Shown in pieces: positions 24,390 to 34,690 of a DNA stretch of 64,000 nucleotides. Positions within the stretch are counted from its first letter, which is position 1. Each line of letters begins with the position of its first letter. The notes beneath the pieces are model-generated. The model was given only the letters and a program-made list of their open reading frames with translations. It had not been told where the DNA came from and made no database searches. The DNA is from Cloacibacillus porcorum (lineage in GTDB: Bacteria; Synergistota; Synergistia; Synergistales; Synergistaceae): positions 3,250,219-3,314,218 of the forward strand of contig NZ_CP016757.1 in assembly GCF_001701045.1 (NCBI RefSeq), read 5' to 3'. Position numbers and translations under genes: made by a program.

Positions 24390-27300
24390 ATGTTGTCCAC
24401 CGCCTCTCTCTCAAGCGAGAATAGCTCGTGAAGGTCGCTGTCGCTGAGATCTGAGAGCCAGCTCTCGCCGGTGCCGACGAGCATATCGGCAAGTTCCCGC
24501 TTCGCCTCGATCAGTGATTCGATCTTTTCCTCCAGCGTGCCGCGGCAGCAGAAATAATGCACCTGTACATTGTTCCGCTGTCCGATGCGGTATGCGCGGT
24601 CGACTGCCTGCTGTTCCACGGCAGGGTTCCACCAGCGGTCGAACATCACGACGTGGTTGGCGCGCGTAAGGTTCAGCCCCGTGCCTCCCGCCTTGAGCGA
24701 GAGAACGAAGAAGGGCGGTCCCTCTTCCTCCTCTTGGAAGCGCCGTACCATCTCGTCACGCTTCTCGCGCGGCACGCCGCCATGCAGGAAGAGCACCTCG
24801 CGGCCAAAGGTCTCTTGAATGAATTTTTTGAGCAGTTCGCCCATCTCGGCGTACTGCGTAAAGATAAGCGCGCGGTCTCCCGAGGCGAGCATCTCTTCCG
24901 CGATTTCAGCGAGGCGCGCGAGTTTCCCGGAACGGTTGTCTATCTCGGATTTATCCTTCAAATAGAGCAGCGGATGGTCGCAGATCTGCTTCAGCGCCGT
25001 GATCGCGCCGAGCACGACCCCCTTGCGCCGGATGCCCTCCGTGCCCTCGATCTCGCGTTCAAGCGAGGAGGTGACGGCGCTGTAGAGCGTCGCCTGCTCA
25101 CGGGAGAGCGGGCAGAACTCTTTGCTCTCGATCTTCTCCGGCAGGTCGCTGATTATCTCTTTATCTGTCTTCAGGCGGCGCAGAATGAAGGGGGCGGTCA
25201 TGCGCCGCACCCTGTCCATCGCCTTCTTCTCCCCCGCCTGCACGGGGCGCAGTATCTCACGCGAGAAGCGCGCGCGGTTCGGCATGAGTCCGGGCATGAG
25301 GAATTCCATTATCGACCACATGTCGCCGACGTGATTCTCCACGGGCGTGCCTGTCAGCGCGATGTGCCAGTCGGCGCGGATGGAGCGCGCGGCGCGCGAC
25401 TGGCAGGTGTCCGGGTTCTTGATATTCTGGGCCTCGTCGAGGATTATCCCCGCCCATTCCACCTTTGAAAACAGGGAGTTGTCGCGGTAGAGCAGCGAGT
25501 ATGAGGAGATGACGAGCGTCTCCGCGAGCGCTTCGTCGGTGAATACATTCTTTTTGTTTCGCTTCATGCCGTGGTGTATGAGGGTCTTTGTCCCGGGAAT
25601 AAAGCGCTCCGTCTCACGCCGCCAGTTTTCCATCACCGAGGTGGGACAGATGAGCAGCACGGGTCGGCGCTCCCCCATAAGCCGCAGATTCTTGATGAGG
25701 GCCAGGGTCTGCACAGTCTTGCCCAGTCCCATGTCGTCGGCGAGGCAGGCGCCCATCCCGAGCCGCACAAGGCGCGCGAGCCAGGCCAGACCCTTTGCCT
25801 GATAGGGGCGCAGACGCCCCGCAAAGCCCTCCGGGGCCTCCATCTCCTCAAGCGGTTCCGTACCGAGGAGCAGGGAACGGACGTTGGCGAGCCAGGGCGA
25901 ACCCGTCACTTCGGATAACGGCGCATCCATATGTTCCTGCCGCAGCGACGAAAGCAGAGCCTCCTTCCGTTCGATCTTGTCGGGAAGCTTTTTGAGTGCC
26001 GCCGTGATCTTCTCCACTTCGTCGCGGTAGAGGATCACCCAGCGGCCGCGGATACTGGTGAGCGGGGTCTTGAGCTCTGTCAGCATCGCCAGCTCCTCTT
26101 CGGTGAGGATGTCGTCACCGAGCGCCACGGACCAGTCGACGTCGAGCATGTCTGAGAGCTGCATCCTGCCGCCAGGAGCGAAGGCGTTTTCATCGTGGAG
26201 GTTGGCGCGCACCGAGAGGCGGGGACGGTCTGAAATCTGTCCCCAGGTCGAGGGGAACTGCACCTGTATGCCCTGATCCATTATCGAGGGCAGATGATTC
26301 TGTAAAAAGTCGAATAAATTATCAAGCGAAAGACTGCACTCGCAGGGATAGGGGACCTCCAGGCTCTCCGCGATATACGGCACGCGCGTTGCGAGGTGTC
26401 CCAATATCTGCAGCATATAGCGGCGCGGGTTCGTCTGCGTATGTTCGAACCAGCCGCGTTCGGCCTCCGTCGGACTCCAGACACGCTCCGCCGGTATCAC
26501 CAGGCTCGGGTCCTGCGTTGACTGGAGATGCCAGGAGAGGGTCCAGCTCCGTTCTCCCTCGCCGATCGGCTCCTCAAGGCGCATGAAGAGACGCCACGGC
26601 TGCGCGGTGACAGCCTTCAGCGAGTCGGCCCAGGCGCGTATCTGAGGATAGAGCGAAGCCATCTCCTCGTTCCACTTTATGAGCGGCGCCTTCTGCCAGA
26701 TCAGCGAACGCAGCCATATCTCATGGGGATTGCCGGCGTTGACCCGGCGTCCGCGGTCCGCCGCGCCCTGCTGCGAGGAGCGGATGAGCATATCGGTCAT
26801 GGATTCGAGCAGCAGCGTCGCGCCCGCGCGCTTTGAGCGCGGAGCCTCCAGCGGCGCGTCCGTCGAAAAACCACAGAGCACCGGCGGCATCGCGGACGCA
26901 AAGGATGAAAATTCGTCCTGGTATTTAGCGAGGATTATCGGCCTCCACTGGGAGACGAAGCTGTCGCCGCGGGGCTCCATATCGGGGATATAGGTTCCGC
27001 GCTGTACAAGCACCGCGGCGTATTCCAGCGCGCGGCACATAAATTTCAAATCGTCGGCGAAGAGAAGCCCTGGAAATGAAAGGCGTTCGCCGCTCTCACG
27101 GATGATCCGCAGAAGCTGAGTAAATTCCGTGAAACTGAGGACAAGGGCCTCCACGTAATAGGGGGCAAGAGCCGGAGGCTCTCCTGAATCGTGGATCTCC
27201 CCCAATATCGGGCTCGATGGCAGCGGGAACCTCCCGCGCGCCGGCAGCAGCAGCGATACGGTCGGAGCCTCCTCCGCAGGTGCTTTGCGTCCGCCGCGGA

Positions 27301-27463
27301 GGCCGAACGCCCGAAGCGCGGCACGAAGCTGCGGCGGCTTCGCACCCCATGGCAAGAAGCAGCGCCCCTCTTTTTCCCGGCTCCGCAGCCGCCTGTTTTC
27401 AAAAGAGCATTCGCCCCACAGATAAATCAGATCTTGTTCAAATGCCGTATGGAGAATTAACAT
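24386..27463 (-). CDS. SNF2-family helicase
   Basis: A 1025-residue protein. The N-terminal about 500 residues are the SNF2-assoc region of bacterial SNF2 proteins; the motor follows with Walker A DDMGLGKTVQTL, ILDEAQNIKN (DEAQ box), SLKAGGTGLNLT and the final RIGQ motif (AYRIGQRNNVQVHYF). Such proteins move along double-stranded DNA and may remodel protein-DNA complexes or RNA polymerase; the exact bacterial role is unsettled. Operon with the SWIM-finger protein, four-base overlap. Confidence 0.93.
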   Translation of the reverse strand: MLILHTAFEQDLIYLWGECSFENRRLRSREKEGRCFLPWGAKPPQLRAALRAFGLRGGRKAPAEEAPTVSLLLPARGRFPLPSSPILGEIHDSGEPPALAPYYVEALVLSFTEFTQLLRIIRESGERLSFPGLLFADDLKFMCRALEYAAVLVQRGTYIPDMEPRGDSFVSQWRPIILAKYQDEFSSFASAMPPVLCGFSTDAPLEAPRSKRAGATLLLESMTDMLIRSSQQGAADRGRRVNAGNPHEIWLRSLIWQKAPLIKWNEEMASLYPQIRAWADSLKAVTAQPWRLFMRLEEPIGEGERSWTLSWHLQSTQDPSLVIPAERVWSPTEAERGWFEHTQTNPRRYMLQILGHLATRVPYIAESLEVPYPCECSLSLDNLFDFLQNHLPSIMDQGIQVQFPSTWGQISDRPRLSVRANLHDENAFAPGGRMQLSDMLDVDWSVALGDDILTEEELAMLTELKTPLTSIRGRWVILYRDEVEKITAALKKLPDKIERKEALLSSLRQEHMDAPLSEVTGSPWLANVRSLLLGTEPLEEMEAPEGFAGRLRPYQAKGLAWLARLVRLGMGACLADDMGLGKTVQTLALIKNLRLMGERRPVLLICPTSVMENWRRETERFIPGTKTLIHHGMKRNKKNVFTDEALAETLVISSYSLLYRDNSLFSKVEWAGIILDEAQNIKNPDTCQSRAARSIRADWHIALTGTPVENHVGDMWSIMEFLMPGLMPNRARFSREILRPVQAGEKKAMDRVRRMTAPFILRRLKTDKEIISDLPEKIESKEFCPLSREQATLYSAVTSSLEREIEGTEGIRRKGVVLGAITALKQICDHPLLYLKDKSEIDNRSGKLARLAEIAEEMLASGDRALIFTQYAEMGELLKKFIQETFGREVLFLHGGVPREKRDEMVRRFQEEEEGPPFFVLSLKAGGTGLNLTRANHVVMFDRWWNPAVEQQAVDRAYRIGQRNNVQVHYFCCRGTLEEKIESLIEAKRELADMLVGTGESWLSDLSDSDLHELFSLEREAVDNI

Positions 27464-27542
27464 AAAAAACCTCGTTTACTGCCTTCATAGCCCTAAAAAC
27501 ACAAACGGGGGCGGCTTAAACAACGCCGCACCCTCCGGTATA

Positions 27543-29198
27543 TCATTCGAAACAGCTGCCGCCGATAAACTCCCTCAAAACGGAGAGGTTCGGCACGTCA
27601 TCCGAGGGGATGACCGGTACATATTCAAGAAGCGACAAAAGGCGCGTCGCCTCACCGTAAACGGGAGACTCCTCCTTCACCGTCTTTAGAAGCGGCGTGA
27701 CATAGCCCTTCAGCACCGGCACTTCGTAGGCCAGAGAGGTGTTGAAAAGCGTGTCGGCATACTCCTGATAGGGGAATATGTGGCGGTGTGAGCCGCGCAC
27801 CACCGAGGGCCACTGCATGAGGGTCGCCTCCGCGGAGTGGCCGCGCGTCCGCGCGTCGCGCACAAGGCGGCGCAGCAGGCGCGTGTCCGTCGTACCGATG
27901 CGGTTGTGGAAATCAATATTGGTGCCCGTAAGCGGACAGATGAATATCTTATACTTTTTATCCGCCGGGATGCTCTCCGTGAGCCTTTCGTTGAGGCCGT
28001 GGATACCCTCGATGACGAGAATCTCGTCCGGCGAGAGGCGCATCTTATATCCCTTCGTGCGCTTGCCGGCGATAAAGTCGAACTTGGGGACGTCGACCTC
28101 CTCACCCGCGAGCAGCGCCGCGATCTGTTCGTTGACCAGCTCCAGATCAAGCGCCTCCAGCGCTTCGAAGTCAGGCTTCCCGTCGCGGTCAAGCGGCGTG
28201 CGCTCACGGTCCACAAAATAATTGTCAAGTTCAAGTGTTGCCGACTTTATCCCCGAGGAGAGCAGCTGCACGCGCAGACGGCGCGACGAGGTCGTCTTGC
28301 CGGAGCTCGAGGGTCCCGCGAGGCAGAGGAGCCTCACCTCGGGGCGCGCCTCGATCCGCGCCGCGGTATTGCTGAGCAGCTTCGTATGCAGCGCTTCGCA
28401 GACCATGATCATGTCGCGCGCGCGTCCCTCGGTGACCTGCTGGTGGATACCGGCCATCGTGCTTATATCAAGGTTCTTGAGCCAGCCGGTGTGGCTGTCT
28501 ATGAGCCGGAAGAGGCGCGGGGACTCAACAAAGGCCATCGTCTTCGTCGGGTCGGCGAATGTCGGGCCGGAGAGGAAGATACCGCCGCCGTAGCTGCGCA
28601 GCTCAAAGGTGGGGGTAATCGCCGCGCAGTCAGCGAGCGCGCCGCCGAAGAAATCATATACGCCGCAGCAGTTGTAGAGGATGACGGGATCGCTGCCGGT
28701 AAACCGGAGCAGCTGTTCCTTATCCTCGTACTTCTGCGCGCGCATCATCGCGCGCGCCACGTCTTTCGGGAATATCTCGCGCACTATCGGCTCGCACTCC
28801 GCCACCATACGGCGCATCTCCAATTCAAGCTCGCGGCATAGATCCTCGGTGATCTCACCGTCGGGCGATTCATAAAAATATGAATAGGACATCGACTGCG
28901 TGAGATGCAGACGTATCCCCTTCAGCCGCGTCGCCGCCGAGGTGAGCAGGAAGGAGAGGGTGCGGATATAGACCTCGATGCCTTCGATACTGTCCGTCGT
29001 GATAAACTCCACAAAAGAATCCATGACGATCTCCCACGACAGCGGCCGCTGCACATGGTTTACACGGCAGGCAACGACATTTTCCCTCTTCGGAAAATCT
29101 ATCTTTTCAAGAGCCTCACGCGCGGTGATCGGCTTCTCAAATATAAGCGGATCTCGGTCCTTAAATTTTATCTCTATGCTCAAGCTGTTTTCCCCCAT
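27543..29198 (-). CDS. Nucleoside (uridine-type) kinase with TGS-like N-terminus
   Basis: A 551-residue fusion. Residues 5-70 resemble the TGS domain and the next about 170 the second domain of threonyl-tRNA synthetases; from about 285 there is a P-loop kinase with GPSSSGKTTSSRRL and the uridine-kinase/phosphoribulokinase segments LDNYFVDRERTPLD, KFDFIAGKRTKGY and IEGIHGLN. This fusion is widespread and annotated as nucleoside kinase; it should phosphorylate a nucleoside with ATP. The physiological substrate is not shown. It stands alone on the minus strand. Confidence 0.88.
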   Translation of the reverse strand: MGENSLSIEIKFKDRDPLIFEKPITAREALEKIDFPKRENVVACRVNHVQRPLSWEIVMDSFVEFITTDSIEGIEVYIRTLSFLLTSAATRLKGIRLHLTQSMSYSYFYESPDGEITEDLCRELELEMRRMVAECEPIVREIFPKDVARAMMRAQKYEDKEQLLRFTGSDPVILYNCCGVYDFFGGALADCAAITPTFELRSYGGGIFLSGPTFADPTKTMAFVESPRLFRLIDSHTGWLKNLDISTMAGIHQQVTEGRARDMIMVCEALHTKLLSNTAARIEARPEVRLLCLAGPSSSGKTTSSRRLRVQLLSSGIKSATLELDNYFVDRERTPLDRDGKPDFEALEALDLELVNEQIAALLAGEEVDVPKFDFIAGKRTKGYKMRLSPDEILVIEGIHGLNERLTESIPADKKYKIFICPLTGTNIDFHNRIGTTDTRLLRRLVRDARTRGHSAEATLMQWPSVVRGSHRHIFPYQEYADTLFNTSLAYEVPVLKGYVTPLLKTVKEESPVYGEATRLLSLLEYVPVIPSDDVPNLSVLREFIGGSCFE

Positions 29199-29343
29199 TT
29201 ACTGGTGAATTGACGGACATTAAACTTCATCTAAGCATTCTAGCATAATCGCGGCGGAAGTGCACCACCCGCCGCGTTTTTTAATCACTTTCCCCTATTT
29301 TTTGTGCAAAACTAAAAAATACATAAAATCCGCATTCCCGAAG

Positions 29344-29675
29344 GAAATCGGCGTTTATAAGCAGAGAACCAAAACGCTGATTTTGCGTTTTGTGTGATAA
29401 GTGAGAAAGGAAATCTTTGATTTCCGTCTTCGAACTTAGTTTTCCTACCATTCGCGTAGTTTGTTCATCAGAAGTGCGAGTTGCTAAATAGCTTTTGGGC
29501 TCCGGTACCGGAGCCGTATCTTCATACGGCGATTGCAAGGCAATGTCCCCGCCACAGGGCGGGGACATTTTCAAATTATCCATATTGCCGCAGCATGCGG
29601 GTGCGCCCGCCGCAGAATGCCAGAGCCCAAAGTTATGACGCAAATCGTGCTTATAAACGCCGATTTACGCCGATT
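29344..29675 (-). repeat. Palindromic repeat at the cyclophilin stop codon (with nested 55-bp repeat)
   Basis: Read from the cyclophilin gene, TAA is followed at once by AATCGGCG and then AAATCGGCGTTTATAAGC and GATTTGCGTCATAA, the gene-facing end of the repeat family. The far end is the partner arm with AAGTGCGAGTTGCTAAATA (about 29471-29490), and a further AAATCGGCGTTTATAAG stands at 29344-29360. Compared with the copy at 59231-59356 about 80 bp are inserted, including the repeat at 29537-29591. The rest of the 29199-29343 gap shows no feature. Confidence 0.85.
29537..29591. repeat. 55-bp nested repeat, identical to 57104-57158
   Basis: Begins AAGGCAATGTCCCCGCC, contains a perfect CCCCGCC/GGCGGGG stem, and ends ATATTGCCGC; GGCAAT and ATTGCC mark its ends as short inverted repeats. 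The same 55 bases stand inside the repeat next to the hypothetical gene at 57231. Confidence 0.9.
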
Positions 29676-30239
29676 TTATTTAATAGTGACCTTCTCCATA
29701 ACCGCCTTTTTCAGCGGCCTGTCCATCGAGTCCGTCGGCAGTTTGCCGATCTTCTCTACGACGTCCATCCCCTCCACGACCTGTCCGAAGATCGCGTGCT
29801 TGCCGTCGAGCCAGGGCGTCGGGACAAGGGTGATGAAGAACTGCGAGCCGCCGGTGTTGGGGCCGGCGTTGGCCATTGAGAGGATGCCGGGTTTGTCATG
29901 CTTGAGCCCCTTGCCAAACTCGTCGGGAATCGTGTAGCCGGGACCGCCGGTACCGTTGCCCTCCGGGCAGCCCCCCTGGATCATGAACTGGTCGATGACG
30001 CGGTGGAAAGAGAGCCCGTTGTAGTAGCCCTTCTTAGCGAGGTCGACAAAGTTCTTCACCGTCTTGGGGGCAAGGTCGTTGAAGAGTTCAATTTTGAAGG
30101 TGCCGTAGTTCGTCTCAAAGGCAGCTATCTGACGTTTCGGCGCAGCCTCGGCGGCGTCAGCCGCCTCCGCCTGCTTCGCCGCGAATGGGAACATCACCGC
30201 CGCCGCGACCATTGCGCTGAGTGCTAATATTTTCATCAT
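29676..30239 (-). CDS. Exported cyclophilin-type peptidyl-prolyl isomerase
   Basis: A 187-residue protein; GGAGG precedes two adjacent ATG codons (30239, 30236), while a longer frame to 30320 has no ribosome site. Signal peptide to about residue 26 (ending AEA), then a cyclophilin domain with the active-site run [14 protein letters not shown], the SQFFI segment and [10 protein letters not shown]. It catalyses cis-trans isomerisation of prolyl bonds, here in the periplasm. Its stop codon merges into a palindromic repeat. Confidence 0.93.
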   Translation of the reverse strand: MMKILALSAMVAAAVMFPFAAKQAEAADAAEAAPKRQIAAFETNYGTFKIELFNDLAPKTVKNFVDLAKKGYYNGLSFHRVIDQFMIQGGCPEGNGTGGPGYTIPDEFGKGLKHDKPGILSMANAGPNTGGSQFFITLVPTPWLDGKHAIFGQVVEGMDVVEKIGKLPTDSMDRPLKKAVMEKVTIK

Positions 30240-30372
30240 CGTAATCCTCCGTTTTTCGAGCCGCCGACCATACGCGCCCTCTGTTACCGACAGAAAACAA
30301 ACCCTCGCCGGAACCGGCAAAACGCTCTGATCGGAGGTCCCTTAGTTTTATCTTGGCAATTTTACCATATTT

Positions 30373-31278
30373 TTATATGAATTTTATTTTTACGCGGCAC
30401 TCCTTAAGGAACCCGACCGGCAGATATGACATCTTCGCCGCGCGCAGCCCCGGATCGTTCATATCCTCTTCGCGGTTGACGATCTCAAGCTCCGGATGAA
30501 GCTCGACGATATGCGAAAGGAACTCCTTGTTTATCACCTGATAGGCCGCGCCGTATTCGAGGCTCGCCTTCTCATAGTGGACGACAAGCATGTCGCCCGC
30601 GAGCTCGCCGATAGTATAGGCGACGATCTGGTCCTTTATCTTGACCACGCCGCCGCACAGATTTGGGATGCGGTGCCAGTTCTGCAGTATCTTCTGTATC
30701 CCGTGGTTCTCCTGCATGAGCCCCGCCGTCGTGCCGCAGTTGTTCACCTGGCACCACGAATACTGGAAGTCCACCACCTCCGGCAGCAGCGCGTCCGTCA
30801 TCGGCTCATAGACATAGTCGTAGTTCTTCCTGAACTGGTTGACGCGGTTGCGCTTCTTCATATATTTGTTTCCCGCAAGCGTCGCCAGGTCGCGTATGTT
30901 GTAGAGGTACTCCCACGTGCCGCGGTCGTCTACGACCTCGACATCCGCCTTTCCGGCAAGTTCGGAGCACCATATCTCGGCGAGCTTCTCGGGAACAAGG
31001 AAAAACTCCATCTCATCCCCGTAGCGCTCGCGCAGTATCCGCGGCCAGTCGCCGCGCCGCCAGTTTCCCACCGGCGCGAGATCGGCGAGTCCCACCTTGC
31101 TCTGGTGCAGCCAATAGAGATCCGTACTTTCGTCATAGGCGAGCTTCGTTCCGAAGTCCGCGCCCAAGCTCCATATCACCGGGAAACAATAGTCCGAGGT
31201 GCGCTGTTCGCACATATTCCAGTGCGCGATATATCTCGGCGCCTCTTCCAGCGTTATCTCCTGAAAATTCAAATCCAA
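30373..31278 (-). CDS. DUF2156 (phosphatidylglycerol lysyltransferase C-terminal type) protein
   Basis: A 301-residue soluble protein with the double GNAT-like fold signature of DUF2156: KYMKKRNRVNQFRKNY in the middle, VAYTIGEL, and near the end NREEDMNDPGLRAAKMSYLP. The family includes the lysyl-transferase domain of MprF, but free-standing short members have no membrane part and an unknown acceptor. It might transfer an aminoacyl group from tRNA to a small molecule; this is inference. Confidence 0.82.
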   Translation of the reverse strand: MDLNFQEITLEEAPRYIAHWNMCEQRTSDYCFPVIWSLGADFGTKLAYDESTDLYWLHQSKVGLADLAPVGNWRRGDWPRILRERYGDEMEFFLVPEKLAEIWCSELAGKADVEVVDDRGTWEYLYNIRDLATLAGNKYMKKRNRVNQFRKNYDYVYEPMTDALLPEVVDFQYSWCQVNNCGTTAGLMQENHGIQKILQNWHRIPNLCGGVVKIKDQIVAYTIGELAGDMLVVHYEKASLEYGAAYQVINKEFLSHIVELHPELEIVNREEDMNDPGLRAAKMSYLPVGFLKECRVKIKFI

Positions 31279-31459
31279 GCAAATTACCTCCGAGGTGTTA
31301 TTTACCTTTCTTGAAATTATTACTCAATACCGTAGATAAGAATATACGTTTTCTACGAAAACTGCCATAGCAAAAAAGCATATATCTGATAAAATTTTGT
31401 TAAATACGCGATAGCCAAGCGTGACGTTATAACGATTATATTAAGGAAGGCACACATAT

Positions 31460-32737
31460 ATGAAAAACGAAGAAAATATTGACGGCGAAAATATTAAGTG
31501 TCCAGATATCGTACCAGAAGATCAAAAGGGCATGACCGAAGAGGAGCTTGAGTGGAGCGTAAAAAACCCGCCGCGCCCGAAGGTCCCGAGATATGTCTTT
31601 ATCGCCCTGGCGCTGATCCTCCTCGTCGCTTTTGGAGGCGGAAGCTGGTGGTACTACAGAAAAAACGTGCTCCCTGAGAAATACTACCTGCGCGCCACGA
31701 CGCTGATGAAAGACAAACAGTATGCCAGGGCCGAGGAGCTTTACCGCCGGATAATGAAGATCCGCCCCGAGAGGCGCGACGTCCTCTACAACATCGCCTA
31801 CTGCAAAGAGGAGACCGGCGAGACGGCGGAGGCGATAAAATATTACGAGGAGCACCTAAAAACCGCCAAGAATGACACCAAGGCGATGACTCGCCTCGGC
31901 TGGCTTTATATGAAGGGCGGAGACTACGAACAGGCGCTTAAGTGGCTCAAGGAGGCGGCCTCCCGCGATAAAAAGAACGACGAGCTCTGGCGGCTCACCG
32001 CCGAGGCGGCGGTGAAGGCCGGCGACGGCGAGGAGGCCGGCAAAGCCTGGTCGCATATTGCGACGCTCTGCAAGGAGCCCGACAAGATCATGGCCTGCGG
32101 CAAAGAGCTGCTCGCGCTCAAAGATTACCGCCGTGCGCTCGACGTATACGCCCTCGCGGCCAAGGCGGCGCCCGACGACAAGCGGCCGCTCCACGGAATG
32201 AGCGCGGCGAGGGCGATGCTTGGTCTGCCGACGGAGGCGAAATTCGTCATCAAACCGGGAGAATCGCTCGGCCTTATAAAGCTGGACGCCTCCAAAGAAG
32301 AGGTCAAAGAGGAGATGGGCGGCAGAGCGCCCGACGCCAAGATATTCGGCCTCGTCGGCGGCAAATCGATGATGGCCGATCACCCCGTAGAAATCTGGCT
32401 CTATAACGAGGGAGACCCGCAGCGGGAGCTGCGCGTGATATTCATCTCCGGCAAAGTCAACGAAATAGAGACAGCCTCGCCGCTCTACAAGACGGAAGAG
32501 GGGCTCGGCCTGTCAAACTTCCTGCTCGCGAAAAACGCCGATAAGATAAAGTGGCGCAAAGAGGCGCGCAACAGCGCGCTGGTCTGTCTGGCGAAGGGCG
32601 GCGGCCTCACCTTCTTCGCCTCCGGGCTCAACGAGGCAGGCACCGAGGCGAAGTACAAACGCCTGCGCGTGCACCACGGAGAGGTCAGCATCGACAACGT
32701 CGACGGCTTTTCGCTGATGAACCTCGGCAGCAGATAA
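31460..32737 (+). CDS. Membrane-anchored TPR protein
   Basis: A 425-residue protein with AAGGAAGG upstream. Cytoplasmic N-terminus of about 43 residues, one membrane helix at about 45-64 (YVFIALALILLVAFGGGSWW), then four or five TPR repeats to about residue 250 and a C-terminal domain of about 170 residues without a known match. The TPR part probably faces the periplasm and binds proteins. Followed closely by recQ in the same direction; no functional link is evident. Confidence 0.8.
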   Translation: MKNEENIDGENIKCPDIVPEDQKGMTEEELEWSVKNPPRPKVPRYVFIALALILLVAFGGGSWWYYRKNVLPEKYYLRATTLMKDKQYARAEELYRRIMKIRPERRDVLYNIAYCKEETGETAEAIKYYEEHLKTAKNDTKAMTRLGWLYMKGGDYEQALKWLKEAASRDKKNDELWRLTAEAAVKAGDGEEAGKAWSHIATLCKEPDKIMACGKELLALKDYRRALDVYALAAKAAPDDKRPLHGMSAARAMLGLPTEAKFVIKPGESLGLIKLDASKEEVKEEMGGRAPDAKIFGLVGGKSMMADHPVEIWLYNEGDPQRELRVIFISGKVNEIETASPLYKTEEGLGLSNFLLAKNADKIKWRKEARNSALVCLAKGGGLTFFASGLNEAGTEAKYKRLRVHHGEVSIDNVDGFSLMNLGSR

Positions 32738-32811
32738 AAACACAAACCGGCCTATAACGCTCCCGCTTTTTACTGTGCTATACTCTTCCACGACAGGGAA
32801 GGATAACATAC

Positions 32812-34641
32812 ATGGGACAGACAGAGCAGGCGCTTGAAGTTTTAAAAAAGGTATTTGGCTACGGCTCCTTCAGAAAGGGGCAGCAGGAGATCATCGAGGC
32901 CGTGACCTCGGGCCGTGACGCGCTCGGCATCATGCCGACGGGCGCGGGAAAGTCCCTCTGCTATCAGATTCCCGCGATCCTCAGCGGCGGCACCGCCATC
33001 ATCATCTCCCCACTTATATCACTTATGAAAGACCAGGTGGACGCCCTCGTACAGAACGGCGTGAGCGCCGCCTCGATAAACAGCGCGGTGGACTGGGAGA
33101 CGGCCTCCGACATCTTCCGCGAGGTACGCCAGGGACGGGTGAGCCTGCTCTACGTCGCGCCGGAGCGGCTTGAGGGCGAGGGCTTCGCTGAGTTCCTGCG
33201 CTCCATCGATATAGGTCTCGTCGTCGTCGACGAGGCGCACTGCGTCTCCCAGTGGGGACACGACTTCCGCCCCTCATACCTCAACATCGCCCCAGTGATC
33301 GCCTCGCTGCCCAAACGCCCCACGGTAGCCGCCTTCACGGCGACCGCCACCCCCGAGGTGCGGGACGACATCATCTCCCAGCTTGCGCTGCGGGAACCCT
33401 TTACGCTGACGACGGGATTCGACAGAGAAAACCTCTTCTTCCACGTCGAACATCCCGCCGACAAAAACGCCGCGCTGATACAATATGTCCGGCAGTTCCC
33501 CGATGTGTCGGGCATCGTCTACGCCTCCACGCGGAAAAATGTCGAATCGATATGCGAACGGCTGCGCGGACATGGGATAAACGCCGTCCGCTATCACGCG
33601 GGACTCTCCGACGAAGAACGACGGCGGAACCAGGAATCGTTCATCTACGACAGAGCCTCGATAATGGTCGCGACAAACGCCTTTGGCATGGGTATAGACA
33701 AGTCAAACGTACGCTACGTCATCCACTACAATATGCCCTCTAACCTCGACGCCTACTATCAGGAGGCGGGACGCGCGGGACGCGACGGACTGCCCGCCGA
33801 CTGCATTCTATTCTACGGTTCGAGAGATATCATGACCGCGCGCTTCTTTATCGCCCAAAGCCCAGAGGAGACGCGGCCGGCCGCCTACCGCAAATTGCAG
33901 GCGATGGTCGACTACTGCCACACCAACAACTGCCTGCGCGGCTACATCCTGAGCTACTTTGGAGAGAGCGGAGTCCCGGAAAAATGCAGCGCCTGCGGCA
34001 ACTGCACGAACGAGATAGAGCGCGTCGACATCACCGTCGAGGCACAGAAGATACTCTCCTGCGTCTACCGCATGGCCCAGGCGAGCGGCGGCGGCAAATA
34101 CGGCTCCGTGATGCTCGTCAACGTGCTGCGCGGCTCGAAACGCGAGGAGGTGCGTAGGCTCGGCTTCGATAAAATATCCACCTGGGGGCTGCTCAAGGAA
34201 CACAGCGCTCAGAACGTACACGAGATGATAAACTTCCTCATCTCGGAAAACTATCTGCAGATGGAAAACAGCGACTACCCCGTCCTCTCGTTTACAGAGC
34301 GTACGATGCCCTTCCTGCGCAGCGCGACGCCGCTCATCATGCGCCGCACCGAAGAGCGGGCGCAGAAAGCCGAACGCCTCAAAAAACGGGCCAAGAGCGT
34401 GGAGATCGTCCGCAGCGAACTGTTTGAAGAGCTCCGCGCGCTGCGGCGGGCCATCGCCACGGAAGAGGGAGTCCCGCCATACGTCGTCTTTACCGACAAG
34501 ACGCTCTCCGCCATCTGCGACATGCTGCCGACGGACGAAGAGGAATTCCTCGAGGTCCCCGGCGTCGGCGCGGCCAAGCTAGAACGCTACGGAGAGGCCT
34601 TCATAGACGCCGTCAACGACTGGAAGGGCAGACAGGGATAA
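32812..34641 (+). CDS. recQ: ATP-dependent DNA helicase RecQ
   Basis: A 609-residue RecQ of standard length. Helicase core with MPTGAGKSLCYQIPA, DEAHC and the motif VI segment QEAGRAGRDG; zinc-binding four-Cys set with CSACGNC; winged-helix RQC region about 410-500; C-terminal HRDC domain (VPGVGAAKLERYGEAF). It unwinds DNA 3' to 5' in recombination and repair. ATG start after AAGGA. It forms the left border of the A+T-rich island. Confidence 0.97.
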   Translation: MGQTEQALEVLKKVFGYGSFRKGQQEIIEAVTSGRDALGIMPTGAGKSLCYQIPAILSGGTAIIISPLISLMKDQVDALVQNGVSAASINSAVDWETASDIFREVRQGRVSLLYVAPERLEGEGFAEFLRSIDIGLVVVDEAHCVSQWGHDFRPSYLNIAPVIASLPKRPTVAAFTATATPEVRDDIISQLALREPFTLTTGFDRENLFFHVEHPADKNAALIQYVRQFPDVSGIVYASTRKNVESICERLRGHGINAVRYHAGLSDEERRRNQESFIYDRASIMVATNAFGMGIDKSNVRYVIHYNMPSNLDAYYQEAGRAGRDGLPADCILFYGSRDIMTARFFIAQSPEETRPAAYRKLQAMVDYCHTNNCLRGYILSYFGESGVPEKCSACGNCTNEIERVDITVEAQKILSCVYRMAQASGGGKYGSVMLVNVLRGSKREEVRRLGFDKISTWGLLKEHSAQNVHEMINFLISENYLQMENSDYPVLSFTERTMPFLRSATPLIMRRTEERAQKAERLKKRAKSVEIVRSELFEELRALRRAIATEEGVPPYVVFTDKTLSAICDMLPTDEEEFLEVPGVGAAKLERYGEAFIDAVNDWKGRQG

Positions 34642-34662
34642 AAATCTATCGTTACTCTGTAA

Positions 34663-34690
34663 TAGTGCATAAATAATAAGTTATTTTTTG
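34663..34690. promoter_or_regulatory. GTGCATAA-type A+T-rich motif upstream of gntR
   Basis: GTGCATAAATAATAAG followed by TTATTTTTTG. A related sequence, TTGTGCATAATAAATAATTA, stands upstream of the B12-mutase gene (48641-48660), and a palindrome with the same half site at 54332-54348. It may be a regulator site; found by eye. Confidence 0.35.

Noticed and set aside
29281-29643. 120-codon minus-strand frame across the repeat before the nucleoside kinase
   Set aside because: It lies wholly in palindromic repeat DNA, has no ribosome site, and shares segments only with other repeat copies.
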